A DNA stretch of 64,000 bases, taken from positions 116,167,195 through 116,231,194 of the forward strand of contig CP136065.1 of NCBI GenBank assembly GCA_032622095.1. The letters run 5' to 3'. Position 1 is the first letter of the stretch. Each line of letters starts with the position of its first letter. A model generated the notes under the pieces. That model did no database searches. It worked only from the letters and a program-made list of their open reading frames with translations, and was not told the DNA's origin. The position numbers and the translations under genes were made by a program. Shown here piece by piece: positions 44,484 to 56,736 of the stretch. This stretch comes from Siphonodentalium dalli. Its lineage: Eukaryota; Mollusca; Scaphopoda; Gadilida; Siphonodentaliidae.

Positions 44484-45005
44484 TGTCCCCCGAAAAATTT
44501 ATTTTTGGGAGACTATAGAAACGGGGTCCGTCCGTCCGTTCGTCCGTCCATCCGTCTGTCACACTTTTGAGTACCTTCATGGTGTAATCATCTCCTCCTT
44601 CAGATTTCATCCCAGAGATTTGAAACTTCAGAATATTGTTGCCCATATATTGAAGATGTGCAACATGTATATAGATGACGGAAAAATTATTTTTTGACAG
44701 AGTTATTAACCTTTTTCGACTTTTCAACATTTTTTATAATTTTCTGTATGAGGGTACCTTCATGGTGTAATCAACTCCTCCTACAGTTTTGATTGTAGAT
44801 ATTTGAAACTTCAGAGTATTGTTATCCACATATTGGAGATGTGCAACATGTATATAGAGGACAGAAAAATTATTTTTTTACGGAGTTATTAACCCTTTTC
44901 AACTTAGAAAATTTCAACATTTCAAAATTTCAAAAAAATTTCTTTAACAAAGCGGCATCGACTTGCCACTTTTTCGGGGGACACTGTGGTCAGCTGACCT
45001 TTTAT
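44484..45005 (+). repeat. Tandem repeat family B, second locus, two units
   Basis: Same ends as 42927-43630: TGTCCCCCGA at 44484-44493 and TCGGGGGACACTGTGGTC at 44974-44991. Two diverged units with TACCTTCATGGTGTAATCA and TGAAACTTCAGA.TATTGTT, and a CCGTCCGTCCGTTCGTCCGT run after the start. Both loci are followed by GCTGACCTTTTATT. Confidence 0.88.
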
Positions 45006-45530
45006 TATGATTATGATTATTATGCAACAGCAAGAAAAAATTCCATGAAACTCTGTTATGAAGAAACCTTTGAATTACGAGGTGTCTATATCTATGGAGC
45101 CATAGATATAGTCATGAACATGCGTGTATAGTGGAAGCTTATGATTTCTTATGCTGCAGATTTTAGTATGCATGCCTGGCAGATAAACAGTAAAAAATCA
45201 TGCATTTTGAATATAGCAGAATCCAGTGTTGGTTACTGTTTTTTGCACACAGAGAAAGCCGCGCTAGTCTTGAATTGTATAACATCATCACATGACCCAG
45301 AATGGCATTATGCCAAATTATAGATTTTAATTAATAATAATATTATAGTGTTTTTAAATTAAAGCAAGCAGCATTTCCAGGTCAGTTCATGAAAAAAAAA
45401 AGTAGAAAAATAATATTTTCTAGCGATAGAAGCGTCTGTTGACACATCTCTCGGACTCTAAATTATTTTTCTATATACATCAATCAATACAGAACGTTCA
45501 AAGATGAGAAACACAATCTTTAAGCTTATC
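45006..45530. other. Intronic, unassigned
   Basis: AT-rich sequence in the 15-kb intron of the plus-strand gene. No splice-supported exon seen. Confidence 0.5.
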
Positions 45531-45534
45531 TTAA

Positions 45535-45757
45535 CCCTTACATGACTGGGGTTTCTATAAATTTTGCGAAAACCCTGTGCCAATGCAATAGGGAGACTCA
45601 CATATATAAGAGATTGCATTGGTCTAACAATATTTACCTTGACCTTGTAAACCAGTGCAATCTCTTATATATCCCTATGGGAGACTCTCATATATAAGAG
45701 AATGCACTGGCACTGGATATTTAATGCTGCACCAGTGCAGCTCCAAACATGAAAGGG
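45535..45757. mobile_element. Palindromic MITE flanked by TTAA
   Basis: TTAA at 45531-45534 and 45758-45761. Ends CCCTTACATGACTGGGGTT and CCAAACATGAAAGGG. Internal stem CATATATAAGAGA..GCA(C/T)TGG repeated in both orientations. Sister copies at 46915-47145 and 54601-54845, and a half copy at 21369-21440. Confidence 0.82.
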
Positions 45758-46914
45758 TTAAACATTCAAACTGTGTTTGTCACTTTCATTATTTTTAAAC
45801 CTTCTCTCGGGCCATATTGTGGTCTCATCACGATACTGAACTTAAAAATTGTAGTTATTTTATACTCAACATATCAGTATATGTACAATCCTCAATATGA
45901 ACCTGTATGTTATTGTAGGTGCCTCAGAACAGACACAGAAAATACACCTTCCATCAAGTATGTACGATGCAGCTTAATTATATAAATTGTTATAGATCAC
46001 TAGGATATTTATGCAAGAAGTAAGGGCTTGAATTCAACAAATCAACATTCATGCAGTTAAACCTGACTGAACATTATGAAGACTCACATGTAGGTTACAA
46101 AATTAAAATATGATGGTGGCAGTTACAAAATGGTTGATTTTAGAGTTTAAAAACGCATTTTCTGTCATCCTTTTATAATTTGTGCGATCATAATGTACTT
46201 TATTTTTGTTATTTGCATTGAAGTCATTGTAATTGCATTTAAAATAACATTTATTGAAATTTTCTGTCAGCCAACTTTTATGCACTCACTTCAGTCATAG
46301 TGACCTTTCAAATCATATTGTCATGAAACGCAGATGCTATAGACTTTGCATGGATGATGAAAGTAGTGAGTGGTAGATAAATATACATATTATGTCATGC
46401 CATATGTAATAATTAAGTTGCTATCTTGTAAACTAAGTTGGTCCATAGTTTGTTTGTACATACTCTATACATCCAGGAGTTTCCTTGTTACTTTAAATTA
46501 ACCCACAATTTCTATTCATGAAAATATTTAATTAAAACAAAAGAAGGCACCTCTCTAAAACCATCATTTATAACACCAAACCTCTGAAATTTACAAGGGG
46601 GTTCATAATTTCGTACATATCTTTCTGACAACCATTAAACATCTAATTGTCATTCTTGCTATACTCAGCCTACTGGATAAAAGACAAATGTAAACAGAAA
46701 ATTTACATGCACAAACTCTGTCAGTTTTTAAGTTACACATAGCAAGTTGATACAATTTAACCCAAATCAGTGGTTTGGAATAGGTGATTATTTGTAAAAT
46801 TTTTGTGGCGCACACTAGTTACTGTATATCATTTTTCCTACCTTGATGAAATCATCATGTTGTTTGACAAACTGATACTTCTATTTAGCTTATCACTGAT
46901 TGCTTACTATTTAA

Positions 46915-47145
46915 CCCTTTCAATACTGGAGTTTCCTGAAATTTTGCGAAAACTTGTGCCAATGCATTCTCGCAAATATGCAAGCCTCGCATATATAAGA
47001 GACATTAGCCTAACAATATTTACCTTGTAAGCCAGTGCATTCTCTTATATATGCAAGGCTCCCTATGGAAGACTTGAAGATATAAGAGAATTCACTGGCA
47101 CATGATCTTTAATGCTGCACTAGCGCAGCTCCCGTCATGAAAGGG
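46915..47145. mobile_element. Palindromic MITE, right TTAA mutated to TTCA
   Basis: Same family as 45535-45757: starts CCCTTTCAATACTGGAG, contains TGCATTCTC..ATATATGC stems and ends CCCGTCATGAAAGGG followed by TTCA. Confidence 0.8.
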
Positions 47146-47149
47146 TTCA

Positions 47150-48275
47150 CATATATTTGTTTAATTGATTTAGCTAAGTACATCCACACCAGACCTGTTA
47201 AGTTTTGAAAATGTCAATCCAGGAGGTATGCCCAAAATGTTCATGTTCCAAAATAATTTTTATGATGAAGATTACATAGTTTTTATGAGTTTCTGTTTGT
47301 GTTTAATTTATAAATATATAGACCTAAATAAAATGATAATTAATGTCCTGTTGGTAGTTGTAATAGAGCTTCTGTGAGTGGGAGATGCCACCATTTATTG
47401 AAGAGAAAGAAGCAGACACTTTGTATAAACTAAGTGAAAATACTCAGAATTTCACCGGATATGCGTGAAACCGAAAGTACAACATCCGAATAAACTACAA
47501 AATGGACTCGTCTTACTGTTTAACCCCCAAAAGAAATGCAGACATTCCACAATTTATTAACAAGTTTTAAGAAGCAGAAACTTAGTTTAAAATAAGTAAA
47601 AATGAACCCGAGTTACAAAGGTTACAACCGACATGAATGGGTGAAAACGAAAGTACAAAATGACCCGTCTTACAATTTTACCCGCAAACGAAATGTACAC
47701 GATCCATTCGCAATGCATACCACTAATCCGTTACTAAGAACTGTTCATCAATGAGGGCTGACAATACAGCTGTGCACTTGTGATTTTACGTATTGTATAC
47801 TGTAACAACACCCTTTATGTGTGTGGCTTCACCAGAGTGTGAAAATTAATTAATATTAGTCTTCAATCAGAGGGAACATCAAAAGTGAATGTTGATGAGT
47901 GGGTATTTATGGTACTGGAAATTTATAAGGAAATTCCTGTCATTTGGGAAATCCCCGCAATTTCATGAATTCGAAAAATAAGAAAACATTGTTTTTTGGG
48001 GATTTGAATGCGGGGTTTTGCTGAATCCGGGAGATATTGGGGGTTATCCGTATTTGCGGAATTGCCGTGGCAATCCGGGAGTCTCACAGACAATCCGTGA
48101 AACTTAACAGCTCTGATCCACACTTTGTTCTTATTACACGCTAATAATGACTTAATTTAGATGTTGCCAGTGTACCATGCAGTCCAAATGGGAGTAACGT
48201 AACCAAAATGTTATGGATAACTATACCCTTTCCATGTTGGTGGCTTACCATTTATACCTTTATCCATTCTTTACT
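47150..48275. other. Intronic, unassigned, with a diverged 170-bp duplication
   Basis: Around 47400-47700 two diverged direct units share CACAATTTATT / CACCATTTATTG, GTGAAA.CGAAAGTACAA and GACTCGTCTTAC / GACCCGTCTTAC. Around 47920-48110 there are short purine-rich repeats with GGGAAATCCCCG and ATCCGGGAG motifs. No gene recognised. Confidence 0.45.
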
Positions 48276-48512
48276 AGATTAATTATCCCATTCAGTTATA
48301 AAAGTATACATTGGAATGGTCTATTATTCATTTGGAGGAATGTTCAGATACTAAAAGCAGATGACAGGCAGAAAATCATATAATACATGAGCAGAATGAT
48401 TCATATTCATCGGTGGCAAATGTTCAGATAATAAGTTATTGTTGAACTGATTATCTGAATATATCCTAAGGAAATTACTCGTCAATGAGTATTTAGTATA
48501 GAAATGTTTAAG
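48276..48512. mobile_element. Degenerate MITE of the 22603 type
   Basis: Shares ATTGGAATGGTCTATTATTCAT, AGCAGATGACAGGCAGAAAA and the end AGTATTTAGTATAGAAA with 22603-22841 and 8450-8605. The TTAACCCTTT ends have decayed. Confidence 0.7.
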
Positions 48513-48559
48513 TCAACTCTTTTCTCATTTATATATTAGTTATGCCAATTTTTAAACGA

Positions 48560-49795
48560 CCGTTGGTAGATGTAGATGAGAACGAGTCATTTTGGGGCCA
48601 TTCGGCAAAACAACATGGCCACCAGCAGCCATCTTGGATTTCAAAATTCAATCCATTAGCACGGGCTACAGGCCGGAGTGTTCGTCTGATCATCATGAAA
48701 TTTGTCATGGATGTTAGTATTGACATTGAGATGGGAACGAGTCAATTTGGGGTCAATCGGCCATAAAACAGCCGCCAGCAGCCATCTTGGATTCTACTTG
48801 CATGGCTATATCCTTTGGCACGGTTTACAGGTCGTTCTTTTCGTCCGATCATCACGAAATTTGTCACATATGTTAACATTGACATGTTGATGGGAATGAG
48901 TTATTTTGGGGTCATTCCGCCAAAAAACATGGCTGCCGACGGCCATCTTGGATTTCAAAATGCACTCCATTAGCACGGGCTACAGCCCACACTGTTTGTC
49001 TGATCATCATGAAATTTGTCATGGATGTTAATATTGACATGTAGATGGGAACGAGTCATTTTGGAGTCATTCAGTCATAAAACATGGCTGCCAGTGGCCA
49101 TATTTGATTTCAAAATTCAATCCATTAGCAAAGGTTACAGGTCGTACTGTTCGTCTGATCATCATGAAATTTGTCATGGATGTTAATATTGATATGTAGT
49201 CATTTTGGGGTCATTCAGCCATAAAACATGGCCGTTGGCAGCCATCTTGGATTTTACTCTTTGCATGACTAAATCCTTTGGCAAGGGCTACAACGTGTAC
49301 CTTTGGTCGGATCATTATGAAGTTTGTCATGGATGTTATCATTGACATGTAGATGGGAAGGAGTCATTTTGGGATCATTAGGCAATAAAAAAATGACCTC
49401 TAGTTGCCATCTTGGATTTCAAAATTCAATACATTAGCACGATCTACAGGCTGGAGTTTTTTTTTCTGATCATCATGAATATTGTCGTGGATCTTAATAT
49501 TGACTTGTAGATGGGAATCTGTCATTTTGGGGTCAATCAGCTAAAAAACATGGTCACTGGCAGCCATTTTGGATTATACTCTTCACATGACTAAATCCTT
49601 TGGCACGGGCTACAGGTTGTGCCTTTGGTCTGATCATCATGAAATATGTCATGGATGTTGATATTGAAAGGTAGATGGGAGCGATCATTTTGGGGTCATT
49701 CGGCTGCTGGCACCCATCTTGGATTTTACTCTGACTAAATCCTTCGGCACAACCTACAGCTAAACCACATCCCTCAACTGATCATCACCAAACTT
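48560..49795 (-). repeat. Tandem repeat family A, about eight units of 155-162 bp
   Basis: The largest family A array. Each unit has GCCATCTTGGATTT, then either CAAAATTCAATCCATTAGCA or TACTCTTTGCATGACTAAAT, then a GGGCTACAGG segment, TCATCATGAAATTTGTCATG and GTAGATGGGAACGAGTCATT. The two unit types are interspersed, indicating a mosaic higher-order structure. Confidence 0.9.
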
Positions 49796-51600
49796 CCTAT
49801 GGACAGGGGGGGGGGCCTAATTTTGTTGAACATTTTTTTGCAACTTTTGGAACTTTTTGTTGTGTGTTTCAATGACCACAGCACAGATTATTTTAATGTG
49901 AGGTTATGAACACATCTTAGATATAAAAAAATCTTTCGAAACCTTGCTACATACCAGTATAATGTACATTATAATGCTGATGATTCATCATACCCCATGT
50001 TGAAATGTGTTTGTAAGTCAGAGAAAATAAGTGTCTCAATCATCACAAAAGCATAAAGTATGTGTTTAAAGTGACACATTTCTTTTGTTATTTGTCATTA
50101 AAGTATTTCAACATTAAGCTCCTGTTGGTTATTTTATTTACCTCTATAAGGCCACAAAAAAAAGATACTATGTTTTGGCACATAAATTAAATAGATAAAA
50201 AAAAATTAATTTTCAATTTTTAGACCGACCCTGCAGTATCACAAAAATTGAATTAAAAAAGGAATAACTGTCAAAATGACACATTAGCAAGAAAAATGCT
50301 ATAGATAATTTAATAAGACAGAACAAGAAAAAGGATAAGTTTCAAAAACAGAGATTATTCAAGTGTGCATGTGATAATAGATATATTGTTATAAGAATTT
50401 ATTTTTTCATGTTTAATGTATATTTATTATGTACAACTTTAATATGTAATTGAGACAGACTATGAAAATAAAAATAAATTATAAAAAAAAAAAAATGTTT
50501 TGGCACATCGACCAACCCTAAAAATAATTGCCAACCCTAAACTTTTTTATTCCTGTGAAAAGCGTCCATGGAGTGAAAGTTGTCTCAAAAGTTAAAACAT
50601 CAGGTGTGTGATGGGTTGTGGATTGATGGGCATGAGTTTTGCGATTTTAATTTCCTGATCCACTCAGGCCTGCTTTATGCCTTGTTTGGGACTACGGAAT
50701 ATAGGAACACTATCAACATACATGGTTGGTGTATATCTATATATAGAGGTTATTACCACACATGTTAGGGGTATACAAAATTTAATTTTTCCAAAATCAA
50801 AACCAGGCATGCTAGGTTGGGTGTACTGGCTACCTCCAGACAATGGACATAGTCGTCACAATAAAAGTACCGGTATACTGGCGGTATTATGGGTATAATT
50901 CTTATAAAATGTTAGTGACATCACTTTCGTACCAAGTCTGACATCAAAATCATGAAAATGCAGTATGTAAATAATAAAAAACACTTAAGCATTAAGTAAA
51001 TTTGATATTTTATTCAATCTTAATGAATATTTCCACTGCGTTGTTCAAGTAATACTTTCCCCACAACACAAGTTGGCATTTATGTCACTTCGGTCGAGGT
51101 AGTTCAATATTTCTGTAGCTGGATAAAATTATTATTTTATTTTTTTCACTCCGTTAGCGGAAACATACAATCTTTTTTTTTATTGCCTAATTGTAATTTT
51201 CTGTACATTATCGTTGTTTCTATTGTAATGTCTCCCTTCCTTCACCTTATCCATTTACTATTTGTAGCCCTCCTCTATTGTGTGTTTGATGATACTATGG
51301 TGAGTCCCACCTATTGTTGTATTGTATTGTGTTATAATACACCTAGATTTAGTACATCAATGTGCATGGTATGAGTTTTGTTGTAGGTACTGTTTGATAT
51401 CTGTCAGCCACACTATAAAATCGATTCATTACACAGAAATTGCTTTCATGAACATTATATTATACTAGGGGATTGCCTATCAAAACTGATGGGTGAAAGT
51501 ATTGGAAAATTAGTTTTTGTCTTCACAAACTGAACAATGAGTGAAAAAAAATACAGTAACCATGCATCACCTATTACAAGGATTTCATTAAATACACAAA
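49796..51600. other. Intronic, unassigned; an A-rich 3' end suggests a decayed retroelement
   Basis: Sequence to 50492 ends ATAAAAATAAATTATAAAAAA with a poly-A run, and the phrase ATGTTTTGGCACAT occurs before and after it. This may be a retroposed fragment, but class and start are unclear. Nothing coding recognised to 51600. Confidence 0.35.
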
Positions 51601-51609
51601 TTGTTTTGA

Positions 51610-52560
51610 AATTTTACAGGCATGTTCAGGATCACCTCTAGATGGGAGATATTGAATTTGTATGAATGAATTAATGAAAAACATGGCTAACGACAGCCAT
51701 TTTGGATTTTACTCTTTGCACAACTAAATCCTTTTGCACACCATACAGGCCACATCCCTTATGCAATTGTCACCAAACTACATCTGGATCTTCGGGGTGA
51801 CGTCTAGATGTGAGCCATCATATTTTTCCAAATTTTGTTTTAAAATATCCTCTTGATGGGAGCTATTGAATTTGAATAACTTTCGATAAAAAACATGGCT
51901 AATGGCAGGTTTTAGAATTTCCATATTCCTCATCCGATCATCACCAAACTTTATATGGATCTTTGGCATGACCTCTAGATGGGAGCTTACCATTTTTTTC
52001 CAAATTCATCCACACATCCTGCATTCCACATTTATTGGAGAATTGTTTTGAAATTTTATAGGCATGTTTAAAATCACCTCCAGATTTATATAAAGTTGTT
52101 CTGAATTTAGTTAGAAATTAGATTTTATTCTTTCCATAACTAAATCCTTTGGTACACCCTACAAGCCACATCCCTCATCCAAGATCATCACAATCTTCAT
52201 ATGGATCTTCGGGGTGGTCTTCAGATGGGATCATGGCCACCATCAGATTGTTCCGAAATAAAAAAAAAAACATGGCTGCCAGCATCCATCTTGGATTTCA
52301 CATTTGAATCAATTGGCACACCCCTGCATCTCACATTTAGTGGAGAAATGTTTTTAAAATTTAGTGGCATGTTTAGGATCACTTCTAGATGGGAGCTATC
52401 AAATTTGAATTTTTTTTTTATCCAAAACATGGCCACTGGAGGCCATTTTTAATTTTACCGTTCATGACTAAATACTTTGGCATGCCCTACTGCCAACATT
52501 TATCATCCGATTGATCCCAAACTTCATATCGTTCTCTGGTTGACCTCTGATATTACATAA
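51610..52560 (-). repeat. Tandem repeat family A, about six degenerate units
   Basis: Units with CCTCTAGATGGGAGCTATTG, AAAAACATGGCTAA.G.CAG, CACACC.TACA.GCCACATCCC and ACTTCATATGGATCTTCGGG. This is the reverse complement of blocks at 12470 and 14790. It is followed at 52590-52650 by the boundary motif GACTGTAATGTATGACAG and TTGAGCTAC. Confidence 0.85.
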
Positions 52561-53029
52561 GCATTCCAACTCCCTGCATTCCTTATTGCTTCATTGACTG
52601 TAATGTATGACAGTATCCCCTCTGCAAGTAATTGAGCTACATTTCATTGACCAGCTAGTGACTTTTGCTGACAGGCACTGAAAATGACTTAATTGCCAAC
52701 CATTGTTCTCTTGTCCAGTTGACACACACTTGACAACACAACCATGGGCAGGGAAATGCCTCAGGTCATTGATAAAATTTAAACTTGACAACTTTTTTCC
52801 CCATGATGATATGAGATATGTATACTTTCTGTGTCTGTTGGTATCATAATTTCAGTATGAATATCAGTATCATAATAATAAAAAGTAAGCTTTCCTCCCA
52901 AATTATGGGCTCTGTTCAGTATATTTACACAATGTGTAAACAATGTATAAGTTGTCTGTAGCATCACTATTACTTCACAGAAATGGATTAATTATATGGT
53001 CGAAGAGAATGGTGACTATTCTGGATTAC

Positions 53030-53735
53030 ATATGTCTGTCCATCCATCTTGTCTATTTGTCTTTCAGTCCATGCAAATTTGTGATTTTTTTCTGTGTACA
53101 AACATTCGGCTTGTAACTCAGGCATGGATCATCGGATTTAGTTGTGCTTAGGTATGGTAAAAGCCCAGCATGTGGTAAAGGATAACCACATATTACGGGT
53201 TTCGTCCATTCATTTTATCTAGAGCTACACCCCTTGTTTGACTTGTAAATTTCTTAATTTTATGTCCATACAAACATTTCAGCTTGCAACTTGGGCACGG
53301 ATCATCATACTTAGTTGTGCTTTGGTCTGTTGATAGCCCAGTTTAGGCGAAAGGATACCCACTTATTACGGTGTTCATCCAATAATTGTTACCAGAGTTT
53401 ATAGGGCCCTCATTGGACATAATTATATTGAATTTTCGCTCTATACAGACATTTTGCATTGTAACTCCAGTAACAATGGTCAGACTTGAATGTTAGTTGG
53501 AATGCGAATATGCTAATAGACCAGGATTGGCTGAGGGATACTGTCAGGTTTTGTCCATGTATATTTGTATATTTATTGCCCTTGTTGGAAATAGCAAGTT
53601 TCATCATCTTTGCTTTAATCTAGCATTTTTACTCAAATAGCAACAGATGGAGTTGAACATCTTCCAAATAGTGATAGGTCAATATGAACGAAAGGATACA
53701 CTTATGGGAGGCCATTTTGACATTTATTAGCTAAT
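53030..53735 (+). repeat. Repeat family G, about three units of 180 bp
   Basis: Units contain GTCCATACAAACATTTC / GTGTACAAACATTCGGC, CTTG.AACT..GGCA.GGATC, TTAGTTGTGCTT and a ..AAAGGATA.CCAC.TATTACGG segment. A related pair lies at 59870-60210. Confidence 0.75.
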
Positions 53736-53746
53736 TACCCTTAAGC

Positions 53747-54571
53747 TAGGGTCTTGCAAAACTTAGATTTTAGGTTGAACCGAACCTTGAAACCGAATCA
53801 TCGTCTTGGTTTTGAAATCGAATCGAACCTCAAACCTAAATACCGACCGTATCAGTGTGGAATCGTGATAGTGGACAATTAAAACACAGTTAGTGGACAC
53901 TATTATAATAATTTCAAAGGGTTATTTTAGTATTTACCATCTGCAATATAAGATAATTACATAAAGAATTAGTTTATATTGGAGATGGGCAGATGACTAA
54001 TTCTCGTCACTGGACATACAGGAACAGAACAAAGTGATCCTATCAAAGACCTCTTCAATGAAATATCGCCCCATGCACCTGAATAATTATGAAATTAATT
54101 ATGTTCAATGTAAACATACATTTAGATTTAAGACTTTAAGCAAATTTTGTCTATTATCTATAATTAAACAATTCTTAGAACACAATCAGTTACTATTCTA
54201 GCACATGACATTATCTGCTTGGCATGGGGGTATATTATTAATAAGCCTCCCTTTCACCATGAGTAATGCCACTTTAATAAAATTCTGTGGCAAAAAGTTA
54301 TGCTAACAACTATAATTACTATTCCACTCCTAATTGCAATGGCTAATTTTGAGGGCTGTTAGATATGCCAATGTTTTATGTGTGCACAGCGCTTGGATTG
54401 TGAATCTACATTTAGTGATTGATGATCATTCAGTGGTGTTTGATTTCCTCATTTTGAGGGCCAACTAAAAGGTTCAATACAACATGAATCCCAATCAAAT
54501 GTTTAGAACTGGATCAAATCATCACATCAGTTTCGAATCAAACCAAATCTCGAGCAGTTCGCAGGGCCCTA
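53747..54571. mobile_element. hAT-type element, TSD CCTTAAGC
   Basis: Exact 8-bp repeats CCTTAAGC at 53739-53746 and 54572-54579. Left end TAGGGTCTTGCAAAAC; reverse complement of right end TAGGGCCCTGCGAACT. Next to each end are GAATCGAACC / GAATCAAACC runs. 825 bp, no transposase frame. Confidence 0.88.
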
Positions 54572-54600
54572 CCTTAAGCATAAATCATTTACGCTTTTAA

Positions 54601-54684
54601 CCCTTTGAGTGCCAGGGGCCGATCTCATCGGCCCTAAACCTACAAAATAAGTCTGTTAAAGAATATAAGAATAAATTATTAAAA

Positions 54685-54722
<38 letters not shown>

Positions 54723-54845
54723 ATTGTTAGGCCAATGCATTCTCTTATATATGTGAGGCGACCTATGGTCGACTCACATATATAAGAGAATGCATTGGCA
54801 CAGGGTATATGGGTTGATACAAAAATCAACCTGGCACTCAAAGGG
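54601..54845. mobile_element. Palindromic MITE flanked by TTAA, with a 33-base poly-A
   Basis: TTAA at 54597-54600 and 54846-54849. Ends CCCTTTGAGTGCCAGG and CCTGGCACTCAAAGGG are perfect inverted repeats. Contains GGGCCGATCTCATCGGCCC (as at 13415-13588), an A33 run at 54689-54721, and inverted TGCATTCTCTTATATATGTG arms. Confidence 0.85.
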
Positions 54846-54989
54846 TTAAAAGCTTAAATTACTTACTCTTTAGTTCATTTCATTTACACCAATAAGAATA
54901 ATTCAGTTATGATTAAGCATAAATCTTGCATAATGGTATAATCAGGGGGACACTTCTGGGATATGTAAAAAGTTACTGGGATTATTAAT

Positions 54990-55870
54990 GTGGTTACATC
55001 CATTTCAGCTTGAGGGGAGCTCTAAGCATAATTCATTTACACTTAAGCATAATTCATTCTCATAGAAAGATTAATTACGCTTAAAGTGTAAATAAATTAT
55101 GCTTTGAACAGCATAAATTAATTACGCTTAAGTGTAAATAAATTACACTTTAAGTATAATAGAGTCATAATATTAAGTGTAAATAAATAATGCTTCAGCG
55201 TAAATTAATTACACTTAAAGGTACTCAATCCGATAAAACTCCTCTCAATTACTATTTCAATGGCTTCGGGGGTCAAAAATATTTGATTCGAGTCGAGGAA
55301 GTCACCCATCAAAGCTCAGATTTGTTAGATATCGATTTTAGAAATCTATTATTTTTCATTATCGGGAATACTATCTGGCCCAGAACTCAGTCAAAATTGC
55401 GTTAAAATTACCACTTGATTTTAGAGTTATCCATCCTTGTCTGTTTGAATAGATTTGGAGTATACATCCAGAGCAGATTACGGCAGTTATTAGTACTCAT
55501 CTCGAGAACATAACAAATTTCAAAAATCAATATCTAATAACTCTGAGCTTTGTTTGATGGGTTCCTCGACTCGAATCAAATATTTTTTACCCCCAAAGCC
55601 AAAGAAATAGTAATATAGGACCCTCTGATCGGATTGGTGTTGTTGGAATCTGTTGAGATGGGGACCCTCTTTACGGATTGAGTACCTTTAAGCATATATG
55701 AATTACGCTTTTAGTGTGATAGAGTCATAATATAACATTTCGTTTTAGCATAAGTGAATTATGCTTAAGCGTAATGCATTTTTGCTTAAGTGTAATTTAT
55801 TAAACTTAAGGGTAACTCATTTACATGTAAGTGTATTTAACTTTGATATGCTTATTAAAGTGTAATTCAC
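54990..55870. repeat. Degenerate TTAAGCGTAATTCATT repeats surrounding a TTAA element
   Basis: Many short units such as CACTTAAGCATAATTCATT and its complement, in both orientations, at 55020-55215 and 55685-55870. The array supplies abundant TTAA sites, one of which hosts the element at 55219-55687. Confidence 0.75.
55219..55687. mobile_element. TTAA-flanked inverted-repeat element (complete copy)
   Basis: TTAA at 55215-55218 and 55688-55691. The ends AGGTACTCAATCCG and CGGATTGAGTACCT are perfect inverted repeats. Longer arms containing TTGATTCGAGTCGAGGAA and its complement lie inside at about 55283-55302 and 55561-55580. Solo arms occur at 3171-3252 and 23910-23960. Confidence 0.85.
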
Positions 55871-56009
55871 TTATTAGCTAATAAATTTGAAAAAAAAACT
55901 CCCATATAAACTGGGTTTTATCCATTGATTTGCTCAGAGTGGTTGACATTCTTAGACTTAGAAAATAATAAAACTTTGCATCCATACAAATATTTAATGT
56001 TGCCCACTC

Positions 56010-56290
56010 TCTAAACTGAGTATCATGGCAGCCATCTTGGATTTTACTCTTTGCATCACTAAATACTTTGGTATGCCTTACAGCCAACATTTATCATCCA
56101 AATAATCCAAAACCTCATATGCCTCTTTGGGTAGACCTCTGGTATTGCTTAAACATTTTAACTTTCCGCATTCCTTACCAGTCCATTGACTGTAAAGTAT
56201 GACATTATACAGACCCTTTACAAGTTGAGCTACAGTGTCATTGAGTCATTGACCATTTCATTTTAGGTGCATGTTCAAAGTTTATTCCTG
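56010..56290 (-). repeat. Single unit of repeat family A with its boundary segment
   Basis: CATGGCAGCCATCTTGGATT, TTTGCATCACTAAATACTTT and CTTTGGGTAGACCTCTGGTA, then CATTGACTGTAAAGTATGAC and TTGAGCTACAGTGTCATTGA. The latter segment also follows the arrays ending near 37480 and 52560. Confidence 0.75.
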
Positions 56291-56647
56291 AAACAATGAT
56301 GATAATCATTTGAGATACTGTGGAACATTGGCTGTAGATGCATGATTATCTTAATATAATGCTGATTGGATGAAGATCTCCATCATTAACATAAATGGAC
56401 TGTATAGTCAATTTCCCATTTCTAAGGCCAAAACATTTTGAAAACCATGCAATCGCAATCTATCACATGTTTAACGAATGTTTGAATATAGTTACCAATT
56501 GTAGTAATGAATCAGAAATAACTGGAAAACGAGACTGTCAGTCTCAATTTTGCATGTTTGTATAGAAATCGTACCGCCCTATTTCCTACCAAATAAACTT
56601 CCCCCCAAACAGATTAAAACGCGAATATTAATGTTTCACTATTTCAG

Positions 56648-56736
56648 CTGCCAGTCAAAATAAGTGAGAAAAAACAGCCTAAGGGCCCTGCTTATGAAGA
56701 CAGTATATGTACAAAAGACGGAACAGTTATTTATGA
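56648..56736 (+). CDS. Unrecognised spliced gene, exon 3
   Basis: After acceptor CTATTTCAG|CTGCCA and ending TTATGA|GTAAGT. It encodes LPVKISEKKQPKGPAYED, then SICTKDGTVIY and the first two bases of Glu. Phase 0 in and 2 out (89 bp), matching both neighbours. Basic Lys/Pro-rich start, then a short hydrophobic segment. No family recognised. Confidence 0.75.
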
